This document shows, one piece after another, positions 9,406 through 18,470 of a DNA stretch of 64,000 nt. A program made the position numbers and the translations under genes. Below the pieces are notes generated by a model. The model was not told the origin of the DNA, made no database searches, and saw only the letters and a program-made list of their open reading frames with translations. The first letter of the stretch is position 1, and every line of letters begins with the position of its first letter. Source of the stretch: Pseudomonadota bacterium (GTDB lineage: Bacteria > Pseudomonadota > Alphaproteobacteria > Acetobacterales > Acetobacteraceae); the NCBI GenBank assembly GCA_021781835.1, contig JAJXWD010000001.1:62001-126000 (forward strand). The letters run 5' to 3'.

Positions 9406-10166
9406 CACACGGCTCCCGGGTAGGTGCGCGGCAGATATTGCAGCTCGGCCAGCAGATGGCCCAGATGCTCGGAATGCGCGCCCGCGCGGCCGCCGCTCTG
9501 CATCCAGCCCTCGGCGGGCGGGCGCAGCGTGGCCTGGATGAGCACGCGGCTCACGCTTTCGCGCCAAGCCACGCGCAGGCTGGCCGGGTCGGGGACCAGC
9601 CCGGCAAGCACCGCCGCTTCGGGGGCGAACAGCTCACCCGTATAGGGCCACAGCCGGTCGAGCGCGGCCTGGGCGCGGCGGTGGCTCTCGGCCGTGCCAT
9701 CGCCCAGGCGGATCACCCACTCGGAGGCGTGGCGGAGGTGATAGGCGCTCTCCTTCTCGGCCTTGGCGGCGATGGCGGCGAGCGTGGCATCGGGCGAGGC
9801 CATGAGCGCGCGCCAATAGGGATCGATGAAGGCGGAATAGAGCAGCTGGCGCACCATGGTCTGGGCGAAATCGCCATTGGGCTGCTCAAGCAGCAGCAGA
9901 TTGCCAAAAGCACGCTCATCGCGCCGGTAGGCGTAATCATCCTCGGTATGGCCGCCACCGTCGAGTTCGGCGGCGTAGCCATAGAGGGCGCGGGCCTGGC
10001 CGATGAGGTCGAGCCCCATATTGGCGAGCGCCATTTCCTCCTCCATGAGCGGGGCGGCGCCGCACCATTCGGAGAGACGATGGCCGAGGATCAGCGCGTC
10101 ATCGGCGCGGTGCAGCACATAGGCCAGCAAGGGCGTGGCCTGCACGGTGATGGATGTGGTGGCCAT
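9402..10166 (-). CDS. paaC: PaaC: structural subunit of phenylacetyl-CoA epoxidase
   Basis: 254-aa ferritin-like protein, the scaffold partner of catalytic PaaA in the multicomponent epoxidase. Recognised from HRADDALILGHRLSEWCG, MALANMGLDLIGQAR, DDYAYRRDERAFGNLLLLE and the C-terminal RAGAHSEHLGHLLAELQYLP. ATG at 10166, 7 nt after paaB. Length (about 250 aa) is normal. High confidence. Confidence 0.95.
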   Translation of the reverse strand: MATTSITVQATPLLAYVLHRADDALILGHRLSEWCGAAPLMEEEMALANMGLDLIGQARALYGYAAELDGGGHTEDDYAYRRDERAFGNLLLLEQPNGDFAQTMVRQLLYSAFIDPYWRALMASPDATLAAIAAKAEKESAYHLRHASEWVIRLGDGTAESHRRAQAALDRLWPYTGELFAPEAAVLAGLVPDPASLRVAWRESVSRVLIQATLRPPAEGWMQSGGRAGAHSEHLGHLLAELQYLPRTYPGAVW

Positions 10167-10173
10167 GGCTGCC

Positions 10174-10461
10174 TCACATATGCCCGACTTCGTCGGGGAT
10201 TTCGTAGAAGGTGGGGTGACGATAGATTTTCGAGCCGGTGGGCTCGAACATCATGCCCTGGTCGGCGGGGTCGGAGGCGGTGATGGCGCTGGACGGGACA
10301 ACCCAGAGCGAGAGCCCCTCGCCGCGGCGGGTGAACAGGTCACGCGCGGCTTGCAGCGCGAGTGTGGCATCGGCGGCGTGCAGCGAGCCGGCATGGCGGT
10401 GGGCCAGGCCGTTGCGGCTGCGGATGAAGACTTCCCAGAGCGGGGTGGCGGGTTCGGCCAT
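10174..10461 (-). CDS. paaB: PaaB subunit of phenylacetyl-CoA epoxidase
   Basis: 95-aa small subunit bridging PaaAC modules. Recognised by WEVFIRSRNGLAHRHAGSLH near the start and LWVVPSSAITASDP plus IYRHPTFYEIPDEVGHM at the end, all typical of PaaB. It lies between paaA and paaC in the conserved order. ATG at 10461, 45 nt after the paaA stop. Confidence 0.95.
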   Translation of the reverse strand: MAEPATPLWEVFIRSRNGLAHRHAGSLHAADATLALQAARDLFTRRGEGLSLWVVPSSAITASDPADQGMMFEPTGSKIYRHPTFYEIPDEVGHM

Positions 10462-10506
10462 GGATGAGGTCCTTGTGGTTGGGCGCGGCGGGCGCGCCGA
10501 AGGGGA

Positions 10507-11487
10507 TCAGGCGGCTTGGGCGCGGCGCTTGGCGGCGAAGGCGCTGGCGGCTTCGCGCACCCAGGCGCCGTCTTCATGGGTTTGGCGGAATTTTTCCGCG
10601 CGCTGGACGTTGCAGGGGCCATTGCCGGCGACGACCTGCTTGAACTCCTCCCAGTCGATGGGGCCGTGGCGCCAATGGCCGGTTTCGGCATTGAAGGTGA
10701 GTGCCGGATCGGGCGGTGTGAGCCCCAGGAACCGCGCCTGGGGGACGGTGGCGTCGATGAATTTCTGGCGCAGCTCGTCGTTTGAGAAACGCTTGATCTT
10801 CCAGCGCATCGAGGCGTCTGAGTGGGTGCTGACGGCATCAGGCGGGCCAAACATCATCAGGCAGGGCCACCACCAGCGGTTCAGCGCGTCTTGCGCCATT
10901 TGCTTCTGCGCCTCCGTGCCGCGGCAAAGGGTGAGCATGATCTCGTAGCCTTGGCGCTGGTGGAAGGATTCCTCCTTACAAACCCGGATCATCGCGCGGG
11001 CGTAGGGGCCGTAGGAGCAGCGGCACAGCGGGATCTGGTTCATGATCGCCGCGCCATCGACCAGCCAGCCAATGGCGCCGATATCGGCCCAGGTGAGTGT
11101 GGGGTAGTTGAAGATGGAGGAATATTTCGCCCGCCCCTCGAGCAGTTGCTCGACCAGCTCTTCGCGCGTGATGCCCAGCGTTTCGGCGGCGGCGTAGAGA
11201 TAGAGCCCGTGGCCGCATTCATCCTGCACCTTGGCGAGCAGGGCGGCCTTGCGGCGGAGCGAGGGGGCGCGGGTGATCCAGTTGCCCTCGGGCTGCATGC
11301 CGATGATCTCGGAATGGGCGTGCTGGGAAATCTGGCGGATGAGGGTTTTGCGATACGCCGCGGGCATGGCGTCGTTGGGTTCAATGCGCTCTTCGGCGTC
11401 GATGCGTGACTGAAAGGCAGCCAGGGCCGCCGCGTCTTCCAGCGGTGCCTGGGCCTCAGGCGCGGTGTTGAGTGCCTGTGTGTACAT
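10507..11487 (-). CDS. paaA: PaaA: catalytic diiron subunit of phenylacetyl-CoA epoxidase
   Basis: 326-aa oxygenase subunit inserting one O atom into phenylacetyl-CoA. Typical PaaA segments are present: [39 protein letters not shown] (diiron ligand helix), [17 protein letters not shown] (second ligand helix) and [17 protein letters not shown] at 11487 gives the usual start (MYTQALN); an upstream in-frame codon would extend into the operator region. First gene of paaABCDE, downstream of paaX with a 105-nt gap containing a dyad. Confidence 0.96.
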   Translation of the reverse strand: MYTQALNTAPEAQAPLEDAAALAAFQSRIDAEERIEPNDAMPAAYRKTLIRQISQHAHSEIIGMQPEGNWITRAPSLRRKAALLAKVQDECGHGLYLYAAAETLGITREELVEQLLEGRAKYSSIFNYPTLTWADIGAIGWLVDGAAIMNQIPLCRCSYGPYARAMIRVCKEESFHQRQGYEIMLTLCRGTEAQKQMAQDALNRWWWPCLMMFGPPDAVSTHSDASMRWKIKRFSNDELRQKFIDATVPQARFLGLTPPDPALTFNAETGHWRHGPIDWEEFKQVVAGNGPCNVQRAEKFRQTHEDGAWVREAASAFAAKRRAQAA

Positions 11488-11517
11488 GGTTGTTTCTCCC
11501 CTGCGGCGGTTTATATA

Positions 11518-11551
11518 TTGCAAAATATTGTAGTGCAATTAAATTTTGCAA
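11518..11551. promoter_or_regulatory. Dyad operator candidate upstream of paaA
   Basis: Perfect 9-bp inverted arms TTGCAAAAT (11518-11526) and ATTTTGCAA (11543-11551) are separated by 16 nt that contain an extra TGCAA half-site. The site lies 31-64 nt upstream of the paaA ATG in an A/T-rich island. It differs from the paaJ/paaG palindrome, so a second regulator, plausibly the PaaX encoded just upstream, may bind here. The arms are seen; the ligand is inference. Confidence 0.55.
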
Positions 11552-11592
11552 CATGTTTGCACGTGATGCCAGATGGGCGGCCAAGCTGTACC

Positions 11593-12459
11593 TTAGTCGT
11601 TGAAACGGCTGGCTATTTCCGGATTAGCGGGAAGCGGGGCGCCGTTTTCACCAATGGCGTGCTGGTCCAGCCAGCGCTCGGAGGGGGCGAGGAGATGGCG
11701 GTAGAGGCCGGCGCAGAGATGGCGGGCCTCATCGCCCGGCCAGGGGGCGGGCAGGATGGGCGGGGGCAGCACGGGGTCGCGCAGCACGATGCGGCGATAT
11801 TCGTGGATGAGCAGCACGCGCGCCATGATGGCCTCGAGCGGGGACAGCCGGGCCCCTTGGGCGAGCGCGGCGCCGAGCGGCCCGAACACCGCGCAAAACC
11901 GCGCATAGGCGGCGCCCAGCTCATCGAGCTTCCAGGCTTTGGCGGCAAGTTCGCGCTGGGCTGTTGGGGTGCCGGTGAGGGAGAGACGCAGCAGGCCGGC
12001 GGCGGCGGCGGGGATGGGCGCGCCGCCAGGGGCCACGAATATGCCGGGCAGCGGCACGCCAAACCCCGCCAGATCGAGCGCCTCGCGCACGGCCTCGCGG
12101 GCGGCGGGCTCGACCAGCAGGGCCTCGAAGGCGCCGGTCCAGGCCGGGGGGCGGTGGTGGTAGATGCGCAAGGCGGCGCCGGCGAAGGTCTCACGCCCGC
12201 GCTCGGCGAGGTGGTAGAAGCTGTTGCGCCCCTGGCGGGTGCGGGTTAGCCACTCCTCGGCGGCGAGGCGCGACATGGCGCTGCGCACCACGGTTTCGGC
12301 CACCTCCAGCCCCTTGAAGAAGCCCAGCAGCGTGCCCAGCCACACCGTGCCGCCACGCGGGACGATGGCATCGCCGAAGAAGCTGACGATGATGGACCAG
12401 GTGCGCGAGGGCTCGGCCCGCACATGGCCGAGAATGGTTTCAAGAGGCGGGGGGGACAT
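11593..12459 (-). CDS. paaX: PaaX-family transcriptional repressor
   Basis: 288-aa regulator of PaaX type, which in Gammaproteobacteria represses paa genes until phenylacetyl-CoA binds. Seen: an N-terminal winged helix (RTWSIIVSFFGDAIVPRGG ... GLEVAETVVRSAMSRLAAEE with WLTRTRQGRNSFYHLAERG), then the PaaX central and C-terminal domains (LLIHEYRRIVLRDPVLPPPI). The ATG at 12459 lies inside the 3' end of the TetR gene, a 20-nt overlap, so the two regulators form one unit. It sits directly upstream of paaA. Confidence 0.92.
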   Translation of the reverse strand: MSPPPLETILGHVRAEPSRTWSIIVSFFGDAIVPRGGTVWLGTLLGFFKGLEVAETVVRSAMSRLAAEEWLTRTRQGRNSFYHLAERGRETFAGAALRIYHHRPPAWTGAFEALLVEPAAREAVREALDLAGFGVPLPGIFVAPGGAPIPAAAAGLLRLSLTGTPTAQRELAAKAWKLDELGAAYARFCAVFGPLGAALAQGARLSPLEAIMARVLLIHEYRRIVLRDPVLPPPILPAPWPGDEARHLCAGLYRHLLAPSERWLDQHAIGENGAPLPANPEIASRFND

Positions 12460-13045
12460 GCGCCGCCGCCACCACCGCGCCCGAGACGATGAGGTCGGTC
12501 ACCAGCCGGGCATATTGCGCGCGTGTGAGCCCCCGCCCCTCGCGGAACCAGAGATAATGCCAGTTGAGCATGCCAAAGGCCGACATGGTGACGGGCTTGA
12601 GCAGGGGGCCGTGGCCGATGACGGGCACCGCCTCGGCGATGGCGCCAGACAGCAGCGCGACCAGCTGGCGCTCCAGGCCGCGCAACACATCCTGCTGCGC
12701 GAGCGGCAGCAATTTGAGCGCCATGATCTGCACCTGATGCTCGGCATCGGCGTCGCGGTAAGTTTCGAGCAAGGCATCGGCGATGGCATAGACCCGGTCT
12801 TGGGGCGTGCGGGACGCGGCCTCGACCGCCGCCACGAGCTGGGTCAGGTGGTCGAGCAGAAGGTCGTAGAGGACGGCCGATTTGTCGGGGTAATAATGGT
12901 AGAGCAGCGCCTTGGAGATGCCGCAGGCTTGGGCGATCATGGTGATGGAGGTGCCCGCATAGCCGTGCTGAGCGATCAGCTCCGCCGCGCGGTGCAAAAT
13001 CGCCTTGCGTTTGAGTTCATAATCGAGCGCGCGCGGGCGGGCCAT
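12440..13045 (-). CDS. paaR: TetR-family regulator, probable PaaR
   Basis: 201-aa TetR protein. The N-terminal helix-turn-helix is clear: ILHRAAELIAQHGYAGTSIT then MIAQACGISKALLYHYYPDK at about residues 17-58. The C-terminal ligand domain is unremarkable and has no recognised signature. TetR-type PaaR proteins control paa genes in Betaproteobacteria and Thermus by sensing phenylacetyl-CoA. Here it precedes and overlaps paaX, and a TetR-sized palindrome lies in the paaJ/paaG intergenic region. The PaaR name rests on context and overall resemblance. Confidence 0.82.
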   Translation of the reverse strand: MARPRALDYELKRKAILHRAAELIAQHGYAGTSITMIAQACGISKALLYHYYPDKSAVLYDLLLDHLTQLVAAVEAASRTPQDRVYAIADALLETYRDADAEHQVQIMALKLLPLAQQDVLRGLERQLVALLSGAIAEAVPVIGHGPLLKPVTMSAFGMLNWHYLWFREGRGLTRAQYARLVTDLIVSGAVVAAAHVPPAS

Positions 13046-13169
13046 CTGGTCTCACTAGCTGTTTGCCGGACGCTGTGCGGGAGCGGGCGCGCCGGACATC
13101 AATCTCTGCCTACCCCCTGGGACAAAATTCCGGGGCTGTCAAAGTGGGGCGGGCGGGATGGCGCCGGGC

Positions 13170-13964
13170 TCAGTCGCGGTTGCGGTCGATCACGCGCCGG
13201 CGGGCCTGGGTGATGTGGAATTTCATGGCCACTTCGGCGGCGTCGGGGTCTTGCACGCGGATCGCCTCGACGATCAGCGCGTGTTCCTGCAGCACGGCGC
13301 TGGCGCGCTCGCGCGGGCTGGTGCGGGTCAGGGAGAGGGAAATGTTCATGAACCCCTCGAGCGCCTCGTGCAGATGCTCGAGCAGCAGGGGGTAGAAATC
13401 ATTGTTGCTGGCGGCGGCCACGGCCATGTGAAAGGCCAGATCGCCTTGCGGGCTGAGCTGGCCGCGCGCCACTTCCTGGGCGAACAGGTCGTGGGCCAGT
13501 TCGATCGCCTGCAATTCGGAGGGTGAGCGGCGCTCGGCGGCGAAGCGGGCGGCGCTGCCCTCGAGGACGAGGCGCACCTCGATGCAGCGTAAAAACTCAG
13601 CGACGCGCTGGGGCTCGGCGAAACTGGCCAGGCGGTCGGCCGGGCGGGCCATGACATAGGTGCCTGAACCCTGGCGGGCATGCACCAAACCATCGGCTTG
13701 CAGGCGTTGCAGCGCCTGGCGCACCACCGGGCGCGAGACGCCAAACATCTTGCACAGCTCGATTTCGGCGGGCAGGCGCGTGCCCTCGGGCAGGCGGCCC
13801 GAGGTGATCTGCTCAAGGATCTGGCCATAAAGCTGGTCGCCCATGCTCTGGCGCTTGTTGAGCACGAATCCGGCGGGGCCGGATGGGCTTTTTTCCAACA
13901 GCACCTCTTGCATCGGCTTGCGTATCACTGGCCCCGTCACCCGCCGCTCCTTCCAGCTTGTCAT
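13170..13964 (-). CDS. GntR/FadR-type regulator of the sugar-acid operon
   Basis: 264-aa regulator. The GntR winged helix is seen at about residues 40-105: GDQLYGQILEQITSGRLPEG, AEIELCKMFGVSRPVVRQAL, LVHARQGSGTYV. It is followed by an all-helical FCD ligand domain (EVRLVLEGSAARFAAERR, FHMAVAAASNN, HALIVEAIRVQDPDAAE) that usually binds a carboxylate such as a sugar acid through a metal. It is the last gene of the leftward ABC-dehydrogenase-lactonase operon, 11 nt after the lactonase. The start is uncertain: in-frame ATGs at 13913 and 13844 would remove a poorly conserved N-terminal tail, and none has a clear ribosome site. Confidence 0.88.
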   Translation of the reverse strand: MTSWKERRVTGPVIRKPMQEVLLEKSPSGPAGFVLNKRQSMGDQLYGQILEQITSGRLPEGTRLPAEIELCKMFGVSRPVVRQALQRLQADGLVHARQGSGTYVMARPADRLASFAEPQRVAEFLRCIEVRLVLEGSAARFAAERRSPSELQAIELAHDLFAQEVARGQLSPQGDLAFHMAVAAASNNDFYPLLLEHLHEALEGFMNISLSLTRTSPRERASAVLQEHALIVEAIRVQDPDAAEVAMKFHITQARRRVIDRNRD

Positions 13965-13975
13965 GGCGGTTTACA

Positions 13976-14833
13976 CTATTTCGCCCGGCCCGCGAAGCGC
14001 CACGCGGCAATACCCGCCACCGGCGCGGGGGCGGACAACACCTGCCCCGTGCCGCCCGCGGCGTGGCTGAGCGAGGTGATGAACAGCGTGCGCAGGCCCG
14101 GCCCGCCAAAGCAGGGCATGGTGGGGGCCGGCACGGGCACGGGGTAGCGGGCGATGAGCGTGCCGGTGGGGGCGTAGCGGTTGAGGCAGCCGGCGGAGAC
14201 GCCGGCACTCCAGTAGCAGCCCTCGGCATCGATGGTGGCGCCATCGGGGCGGCCATCGGCCTCTTGCGGGGTGGCGATGCGGGTTTGACCGGTGAGCGCG
14301 CCGTTATGGGGGTCGAGATCGTAACGCTCGATCCAGCAGCCGCGCGAATCGGAGTGATAGAGCGCCCGGCCATCGGGGGCGAAGGCGAGGCCGTTGGAGG
14401 TGATCAGCCCGGCGCGCTTGACCTCGACGCGCCCTGCCCCATCGACCCGGTAAAGCGCGGCGATGGGGCGTTTTTGCGGCGTGTCATCCATGGCGCCGAC
14501 CCAAAAGGCGCCGTCAGGCCCGGGCTTGCCGTCATTCAGGCGCTGCGCGGCGCCCTCTGGCAGCAGGCGGGCGAGCGGGGTGTAATCGCCGCTGTCGCGG
14601 TCGAGAACCCCCACCTCCTCACGCCGGGCGACGATCAGGCGGCCATCCTCGCACAAGCCAAAACTGCCGACAGGGCCGGCCAGCACCCATTTCCGCCGCG
14701 CCCCCGTGGCGAGGGTGAGCTCGTGGATGGTGCCAGCCGGAATGTCGGTCCAGAGCAGCGCGCCCTGGCGCTCATCCCAGACCGGGGATTCGGCGAGGCT
14801 GGCCTCGGTGCCGGGGATGGGGGTGAAGTTCAT
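13976..14833 (-). CDS. SMP-30/gluconolaconase-type lactonase
   Basis: 285-aa six-bladed beta-propeller lactonase hydrolysing an aldono- or aldaro-lactone. The metal-binding regions are visible: LAESPVWDERQGALLWTDIP near the N-terminus, LNDGKPGPDGAFWVGAMDD, ITSNGLAFAPDGRALYHSDS and FGGPGLRTLFITS. ATG at 14833 overlaps the stop of the dehydrogenase (ATGA). It follows a sugar dehydrogenase whose product would be a lactone, so it probably performs the second step of the pathway. Substrate (galactaro-, glucaro- or pentonolactone) is not decided by sequence. Confidence 0.9.
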   Translation of the reverse strand: MNFTPIPGTEASLAESPVWDERQGALLWTDIPAGTIHELTLATGARRKWVLAGPVGSFGLCEDGRLIVARREEVGVLDRDSGDYTPLARLLPEGAAQRLNDGKPGPDGAFWVGAMDDTPQKRPIAALYRVDGAGRVEVKRAGLITSNGLAFAPDGRALYHSDSRGCWIERYDLDPHNGALTGQTRIATPQEADGRPDGATIDAEGCYWSAGVSAGCLNRYAPTGTLIARYPVPVPAPTMPCFGGPGLRTLFITSLSHAAGGTGQVLSAPAPVAGIAAWRFAGRAK

Positions 14834-15600
14834 GTCACATCCGCCGGGGCGAAAGAGCCGCCCTGCTGGGGCCAGACGGGCATGTCCGGGAGCGTGGCGG
14901 CGTAATCCTCGGCATTCTGGCGGGGCTGGTAGCCAAGGGCCGCCGCCTCGCCATTATCCCACCAGGCGCGCTTATTGGCCGAGACACCCCAGACGGTGAG
15001 AAACCCAAGGCCGGGCACGGTGGCCGCGCGCCAGACCAGCTCCTCGAGATCCTCATATCCCAGCCAGGTGGCGAGGTGGCGGGGCTCTGTGGGGCGCGCG
15101 ATGGCCGAGCCGATGCGCAGGCATACCGTCTCGATACCGAATTTATCGTGGTAGAGCCGTCCCATCGCCTCGCCCCAGACCTTGCTGAGGCCGTAATTGC
15201 CGTCGGGGCGCACGGGGTCGGAGAGTTTCAGCCGTTCACCCGCCTGGTACATGCCAATGGTATGGTTGGAGGAGGCAAACACCACGCGCTTCACGCCATG
15301 GCGCCGCGCGCCCTCATAAACGCGCTGAAGGGCCACGAGGTTGTTCTCGATGATGGTGGCGAGCGGTTTCTCGACCGAGCTGCCAGCCATGTGGATGACC
15401 ACCTCGGCGCCCTGAAGCGCTTGATCGACCACCAAATCATCGCGCAGATCGCCGCCCAGAACCCGTTCGCCAGGAGCGATGGGCGCGGGGCAACGGTGCC
15501 CCGCCGAGGTGAGCACCGCGCCCCGCGCGATGAGGCGCGGGCGCAGCACCAGCCCGAGCGCGCCGCCCGCGCCCGTGAGGGTGATACGGGGACCGCTCAT
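14830..15600 (-). CDS. udh: Extended-SDR sugar dehydrogenase, uronate-dehydrogenase-like
   Basis: 256-aa NAD-dependent extended short-chain dehydrogenase. Rossmann motif TGAGGALG, the uronate-dehydrogenase-like segment FASSNHTIGMYQAGERLKLS, catalytic YGLSK (Tyr-x3-Lys), and RIGSAIARPTEPRHLATWL with WGVSANKRAWWD all resemble Udh of Agrobacterium and Pseudomonas, which oxidises galacturonate or glucuronate to aldarolactones. Related archaeal SDRs oxidise L-arabinose, so an aldopentose is possible. The ATG at 15600 forms a TGATG junction with the permease; the codon before it in frame is TTG. Symbol given for family resemblance. Confidence 0.8.
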   Translation of the reverse strand: MSGPRITLTGAGGALGLVLRPRLIARGAVLTSAGHRCPAPIAPGERVLGGDLRDDLVVDQALQGAEVVIHMAGSSVEKPLATIIENNLVALQRVYEGARRHGVKRVVFASSNHTIGMYQAGERLKLSDPVRPDGNYGLSKVWGEAMGRLYHDKFGIETVCLRIGSAIARPTEPRHLATWLGYEDLEELVWRAATVPGLGFLTVWGVSANKRAWWDNGEAAALGYQPRQNAEDYAATLPDMPVWPQQGGSFAPADVT

Positions 15601-16442
15601 CAATGCGCCTCCACTTTTTTGGCGCGGCCGACGATCTGGGTGGGATCGACGAAGCGCAGCGCGACAATGAGGCAGATGAGGCTGGTGACCATGTAGACGA
15701 CCGCCATGGCATCTATGGACTGGGTGGCGCGGATGCCGGCGGCGAACACCGAGTAGTAAAGCGCCACCACCAGGGTCTGGTTATCGGGCCCGGCGGTGAG
15801 GAAGGTGAGCTCGAAGAGCCCGATGGTGCGCACCAGCACCAGCACCAGCGCCGCCAGAATGCCCGGCATGAGCAGCGGCACCATGACCCGGCGGAACAGA
15901 TCCCACGTGCCGGCGCCAAACACCCGGGCCGCGGCTTCGACGCGCGGGTCGATCTGCTCGATGAAGGGCACCAGGATGAAGATGACGAAGGGCACGCTGG
16001 GCACGAGGTTGGCCAGAATGACACCCGCCAGCGTGCCGCCAAGACCAAACTGGTAGAGCACCGAGGCCAGCGGAATGCCGTAGGTGAAGGGCGGAATGAT
16101 GAGCGGCAGCACAAACACCAGCATGACCAGCTTTTTGCCCGCGAACTCACGCCGCGCCAGCGCATAGGCCGCGGGCACGCCCAGAATGGCCGACCCCAGG
16201 ATCACCGCGCCCGCCACTTCGAGCGTGACCTGCAGCACGCCGCCAAGCTGGAAGCCGGACCAGGCATCGCTGTACCAGTGGGTCGTGAAACCATCGGGCA
16301 GCCAGGTGCCGAACCAGGAGGTGCCTAGGCTGTCGACCACCACGCTGGCGATGATGCCCGCCAGATTGAGCAGAAAGAACCCCACGACCGCCCACACGCC
16401 AAGACGCCAGAGCCTGCCGCCAATGTCAGAAGTTGCAAACAT
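15600..16442 (-). CDS. ABC transporter inner-membrane permease 2
   Basis: 280-aa binding-protein-dependent permease with about six membrane helices. The ATPase-contacting EAA-like loop is VEAAARVFGAGTWDLFRRVM, followed by VPLLMPGILAALVLVLVRTI. The family is that of PotC/FbpB-like spermidine, iron or polyol importers. Start ATG at 16442 is chosen 5 nt after the stop of permease 1; an upstream in-frame codon lies within that gene. It works with permease 1, the ATPase and the Tat-secreted binding protein; the sugar-acid genes follow in the same operon. Confidence 0.9.
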   Translation of the reverse strand: MFATSDIGGRLWRLGVWAVVGFFLLNLAGIIASVVVDSLGTSWFGTWLPDGFTTHWYSDAWSGFQLGGVLQVTLEVAGAVILGSAILGVPAAYALARREFAGKKLVMLVFVLPLIIPPFTYGIPLASVLYQFGLGGTLAGVILANLVPSVPFVIFILVPFIEQIDPRVEAAARVFGAGTWDLFRRVMVPLLMPGILAALVLVLVRTIGLFELTFLTAGPDNQTLVVALYYSVFAAGIRATQSIDAMAVVYMVTSLICLIVALRFVDPTQIVGRAKKVEAH

Positions 16443-16447
16443 ATCGG

Positions 16448-17374
16448 TTAACCTTTCCCGCCGCCGGCCGGGCCGCGATAAAAGAGAGAGCTGAGCCACA
16501 TGACAAGCGCGACCACGATGATTTGGATAACCCCCATGATGACCGCGATGGCCGAGCCCATGGAGTAGTCATATTCCTCATAGGCCGCATGGAACGCCGC
16601 GATGGCGATGACGCGCGTGGGGCCAGAGGGCGCGCCCACCAGTACCGCCGAGGGAAACACCGAGAAAGCCTGCACGAAGGCCAGACAAAAGGTGATGGCC
16701 AACCCCGCCGCCAGCAGCGGCAGGATGATGTGGCGAAAACGCTGGGCGGCGCGCGCGCCCAGCATGGCGGCGGCGTTTTCCAGCGAGGGGTCGATGCCGG
16801 TGACGTATGAGAGCACCAGCATGAAACAGAACGGAAAGCCGCTGACGATCTGCGACAGGAACACGCCGGTGAAATTATGCACCAGCCTGACCGGCATGTG
16901 GATGAGGTGCAGCGACATGAGCACGCGGTTGAACCACCCCAGCGGCCCGAAATAATTGAGCATGCCTTGGGCGGTGAGCACCGTGCCCAGCGTGACCGGA
17001 ATGACCAGCAAGGTGGTGAGCAGACGCTGATGACGCATGCGGCGCACGCGCAGCGCGATGGGCACGCTGAGCGCGAGGTTGACCAAGGTTACCGGCACGG
17101 CCAGCTCCAGCGTGGTGAAGATGGTGCCATAAACATAGGGGTCTGAGAAAAACGCCGTGTAATTGGCCAGCCACCCGCCGCCGTTCATGGGGTGCAGCGA
17201 GAGCCAGACGCCGTAAAGCGCCGGATAAATGAACAAGGCCAGCACAAACAGCAAGGCGGGCGCCAGCAGGAGGGTTGTGGTATCGAACCCGGCGCGCTCG
17301 AGACGGCGCTTCAGGCTTTCGCGCCCCGGGGTCGCCGGGGCCGTGAGGGGGATGGTTTCCATGGCCGCGCTCAT
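16448..17374 (-). CDS. ABC transporter inner-membrane permease 1
   Basis: 308-aa permease; N-terminal cytoplasmic tail of about 30 residues, then LLLAPALLFVLALFIYPALY as the first helix and five more helices. The EAA-like loop is ENAAAMLGARAAQRFRHIIL, matching the PotB/UgpA type. ATG at 17374 overlaps the ATPase stop (ATGA), so expression is coupled. Substrate is inferred from operon context to be a sugar acid or sugar. Confidence 0.9.
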   Translation of the reverse strand: MSAAMETIPLTAPATPGRESLKRRLERAGFDTTTLLLAPALLFVLALFIYPALYGVWLSLHPMNGGGWLANYTAFFSDPYVYGTIFTTLELAVPVTLVNLALSVPIALRVRRMRHQRLLTTLLVIPVTLGTVLTAQGMLNYFGPLGWFNRVLMSLHLIHMPVRLVHNFTGVFLSQIVSGFPFCFMLVLSYVTGIDPSLENAAAMLGARAAQRFRHIILPLLAAGLAITFCLAFVQAFSVFPSAVLVGAPSGPTRVIAIAAFHAAYEEYDYSMGSAIAVIMGVIQIIVVALVMWLSSLFYRGPAGGGKG

Positions 17375-18438
17375 GCCGCCGCACCCGCATAAACCAGCAC
17401 ACGCTCGGCGGGAGCGCCGAGGCAGAGCCGCTCGCCGGGTTTCACCGACAGATCGGAACGGAACCAGAGGTCCAACCCATCCTCGGTGCGCGCGAGACCG
17501 TAGAAATCACGCCCGCGATACTCCGCCGAGACGACGGCGGCCTTGATCGGGCCATCATTGACGGGGGTGAGGTCTTCGGGGCGCAGCGCCGCGATGACCT
17601 CGCGCCCATGGCCCGGCTCGATGGCGAAACCATCCAGCCGCGCCGCCCCCAGCCGCATGGTCAGGCGGCCATTTTGCTCGGTCTCGGCTTCGGCCTTGAG
17701 AAGGTTGCGATAGCCCATGAACTCGGCGACATCGGCATGGGCCGGGCGGGCATAGAGCTCATGGGGCGTGCCGACCTGGCGCATCTGGCCATCGCGCAGC
17801 ACGACGATGCGATCCGCCAGCGAGAGCGCCTCATCCTGGTCATGGGTGACGTAGATGGTGGAGCAGCCGATCATGTTGTGGATGCGCCTGATCTCGGCGC
17901 GCATCTCGAGGCGGAGCTTGGCATCGAGGTTGGAGAGCGGCTCATCCATGAGCACGAGCGGCGGCTCGACCACGATGGCGCGCGCGATGGCCACGCGCTG
18001 CTGCTGCCCGCCCGAGATCTGGCCCGGCAGCTTGTCGGCCTGCTTCGTGAGCCGCACCAGAGCGAGCGCTTCTTCCACCCTGGCGTCGATCACGTTTTGC
18101 GGGCGTTTCTGCATTTTCAGCCCGAAGCCGATGTTTTTGCGCAGGCTCATGTGCGGGAACAGCGCGTAATTCTGAAAGACCATGCCAAAGCCGCGCTCTT
18201 CGGGCTTGAGGTCGTCGATTCGCTGGTCGTCGAGCCAGATGCTGCCGCCCGAGAGCGGCAGCAGCCCGGCCAGGCAGTTCAGGGCCGTTGATTTGCCGCA
18301 GCCCGAGGGGCCGAGCAGCGCGATGAACTCGCCGCGCTTGATGGTGAGCGTGATGTCGCGCAGCGCATTCATGCCCCCGAAATCCCGGCGCATATGGTCG
18401 AGCCGCAGCTCCCGGAAATTTTTGGCGGATATGGTCAT
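17371..18438 (-). CDS. ABC importer ATP-binding protein (PotA/UgpC class)
   Basis: 355-aa ATPase. Walker [10 protein letters not shown] at about residue 43, Q-loop [11 protein letters not shown], signature [15 protein letters not shown], Walker [14 protein letters not shown] and the switch His in [10 protein letters not shown] are all intact. The C-terminal third is a TOBE-type domain ([17 protein letters not shown]). It energises the two permeases encoded after it. ATG at 18438 is 32 nt after the binding-protein gene. Confidence 0.93.
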   Translation of the reverse strand: MTISAKNFRELRLDHMRRDFGGMNALRDITLTIKRGEFIALLGPSGCGKSTALNCLAGLLPLSGGSIWLDDQRIDDLKPEERGFGMVFQNYALFPHMSLRKNIGFGLKMQKRPQNVIDARVEEALALVRLTKQADKLPGQISGGQQQRVAIARAIVVEPPLVLMDEPLSNLDAKLRLEMRAEIRRIHNMIGCSTIYVTHDQDEALSLADRIVVLRDGQMRQVGTPHELYARPAHADVAEFMGYRNLLKAEAETEQNGRLTMRLGAARLDGFAIEPGHGREVIAALRPEDLTPVNDGPIKAAVVSAEYRGRDFYGLARTEDGLDLWFRSDLSVKPGERLCLGAPAERVLVYAGAAA

Positions 18439-18470
18439 GGGTTCCTGAACTCCCTAAGTCGTCGCGTTTT

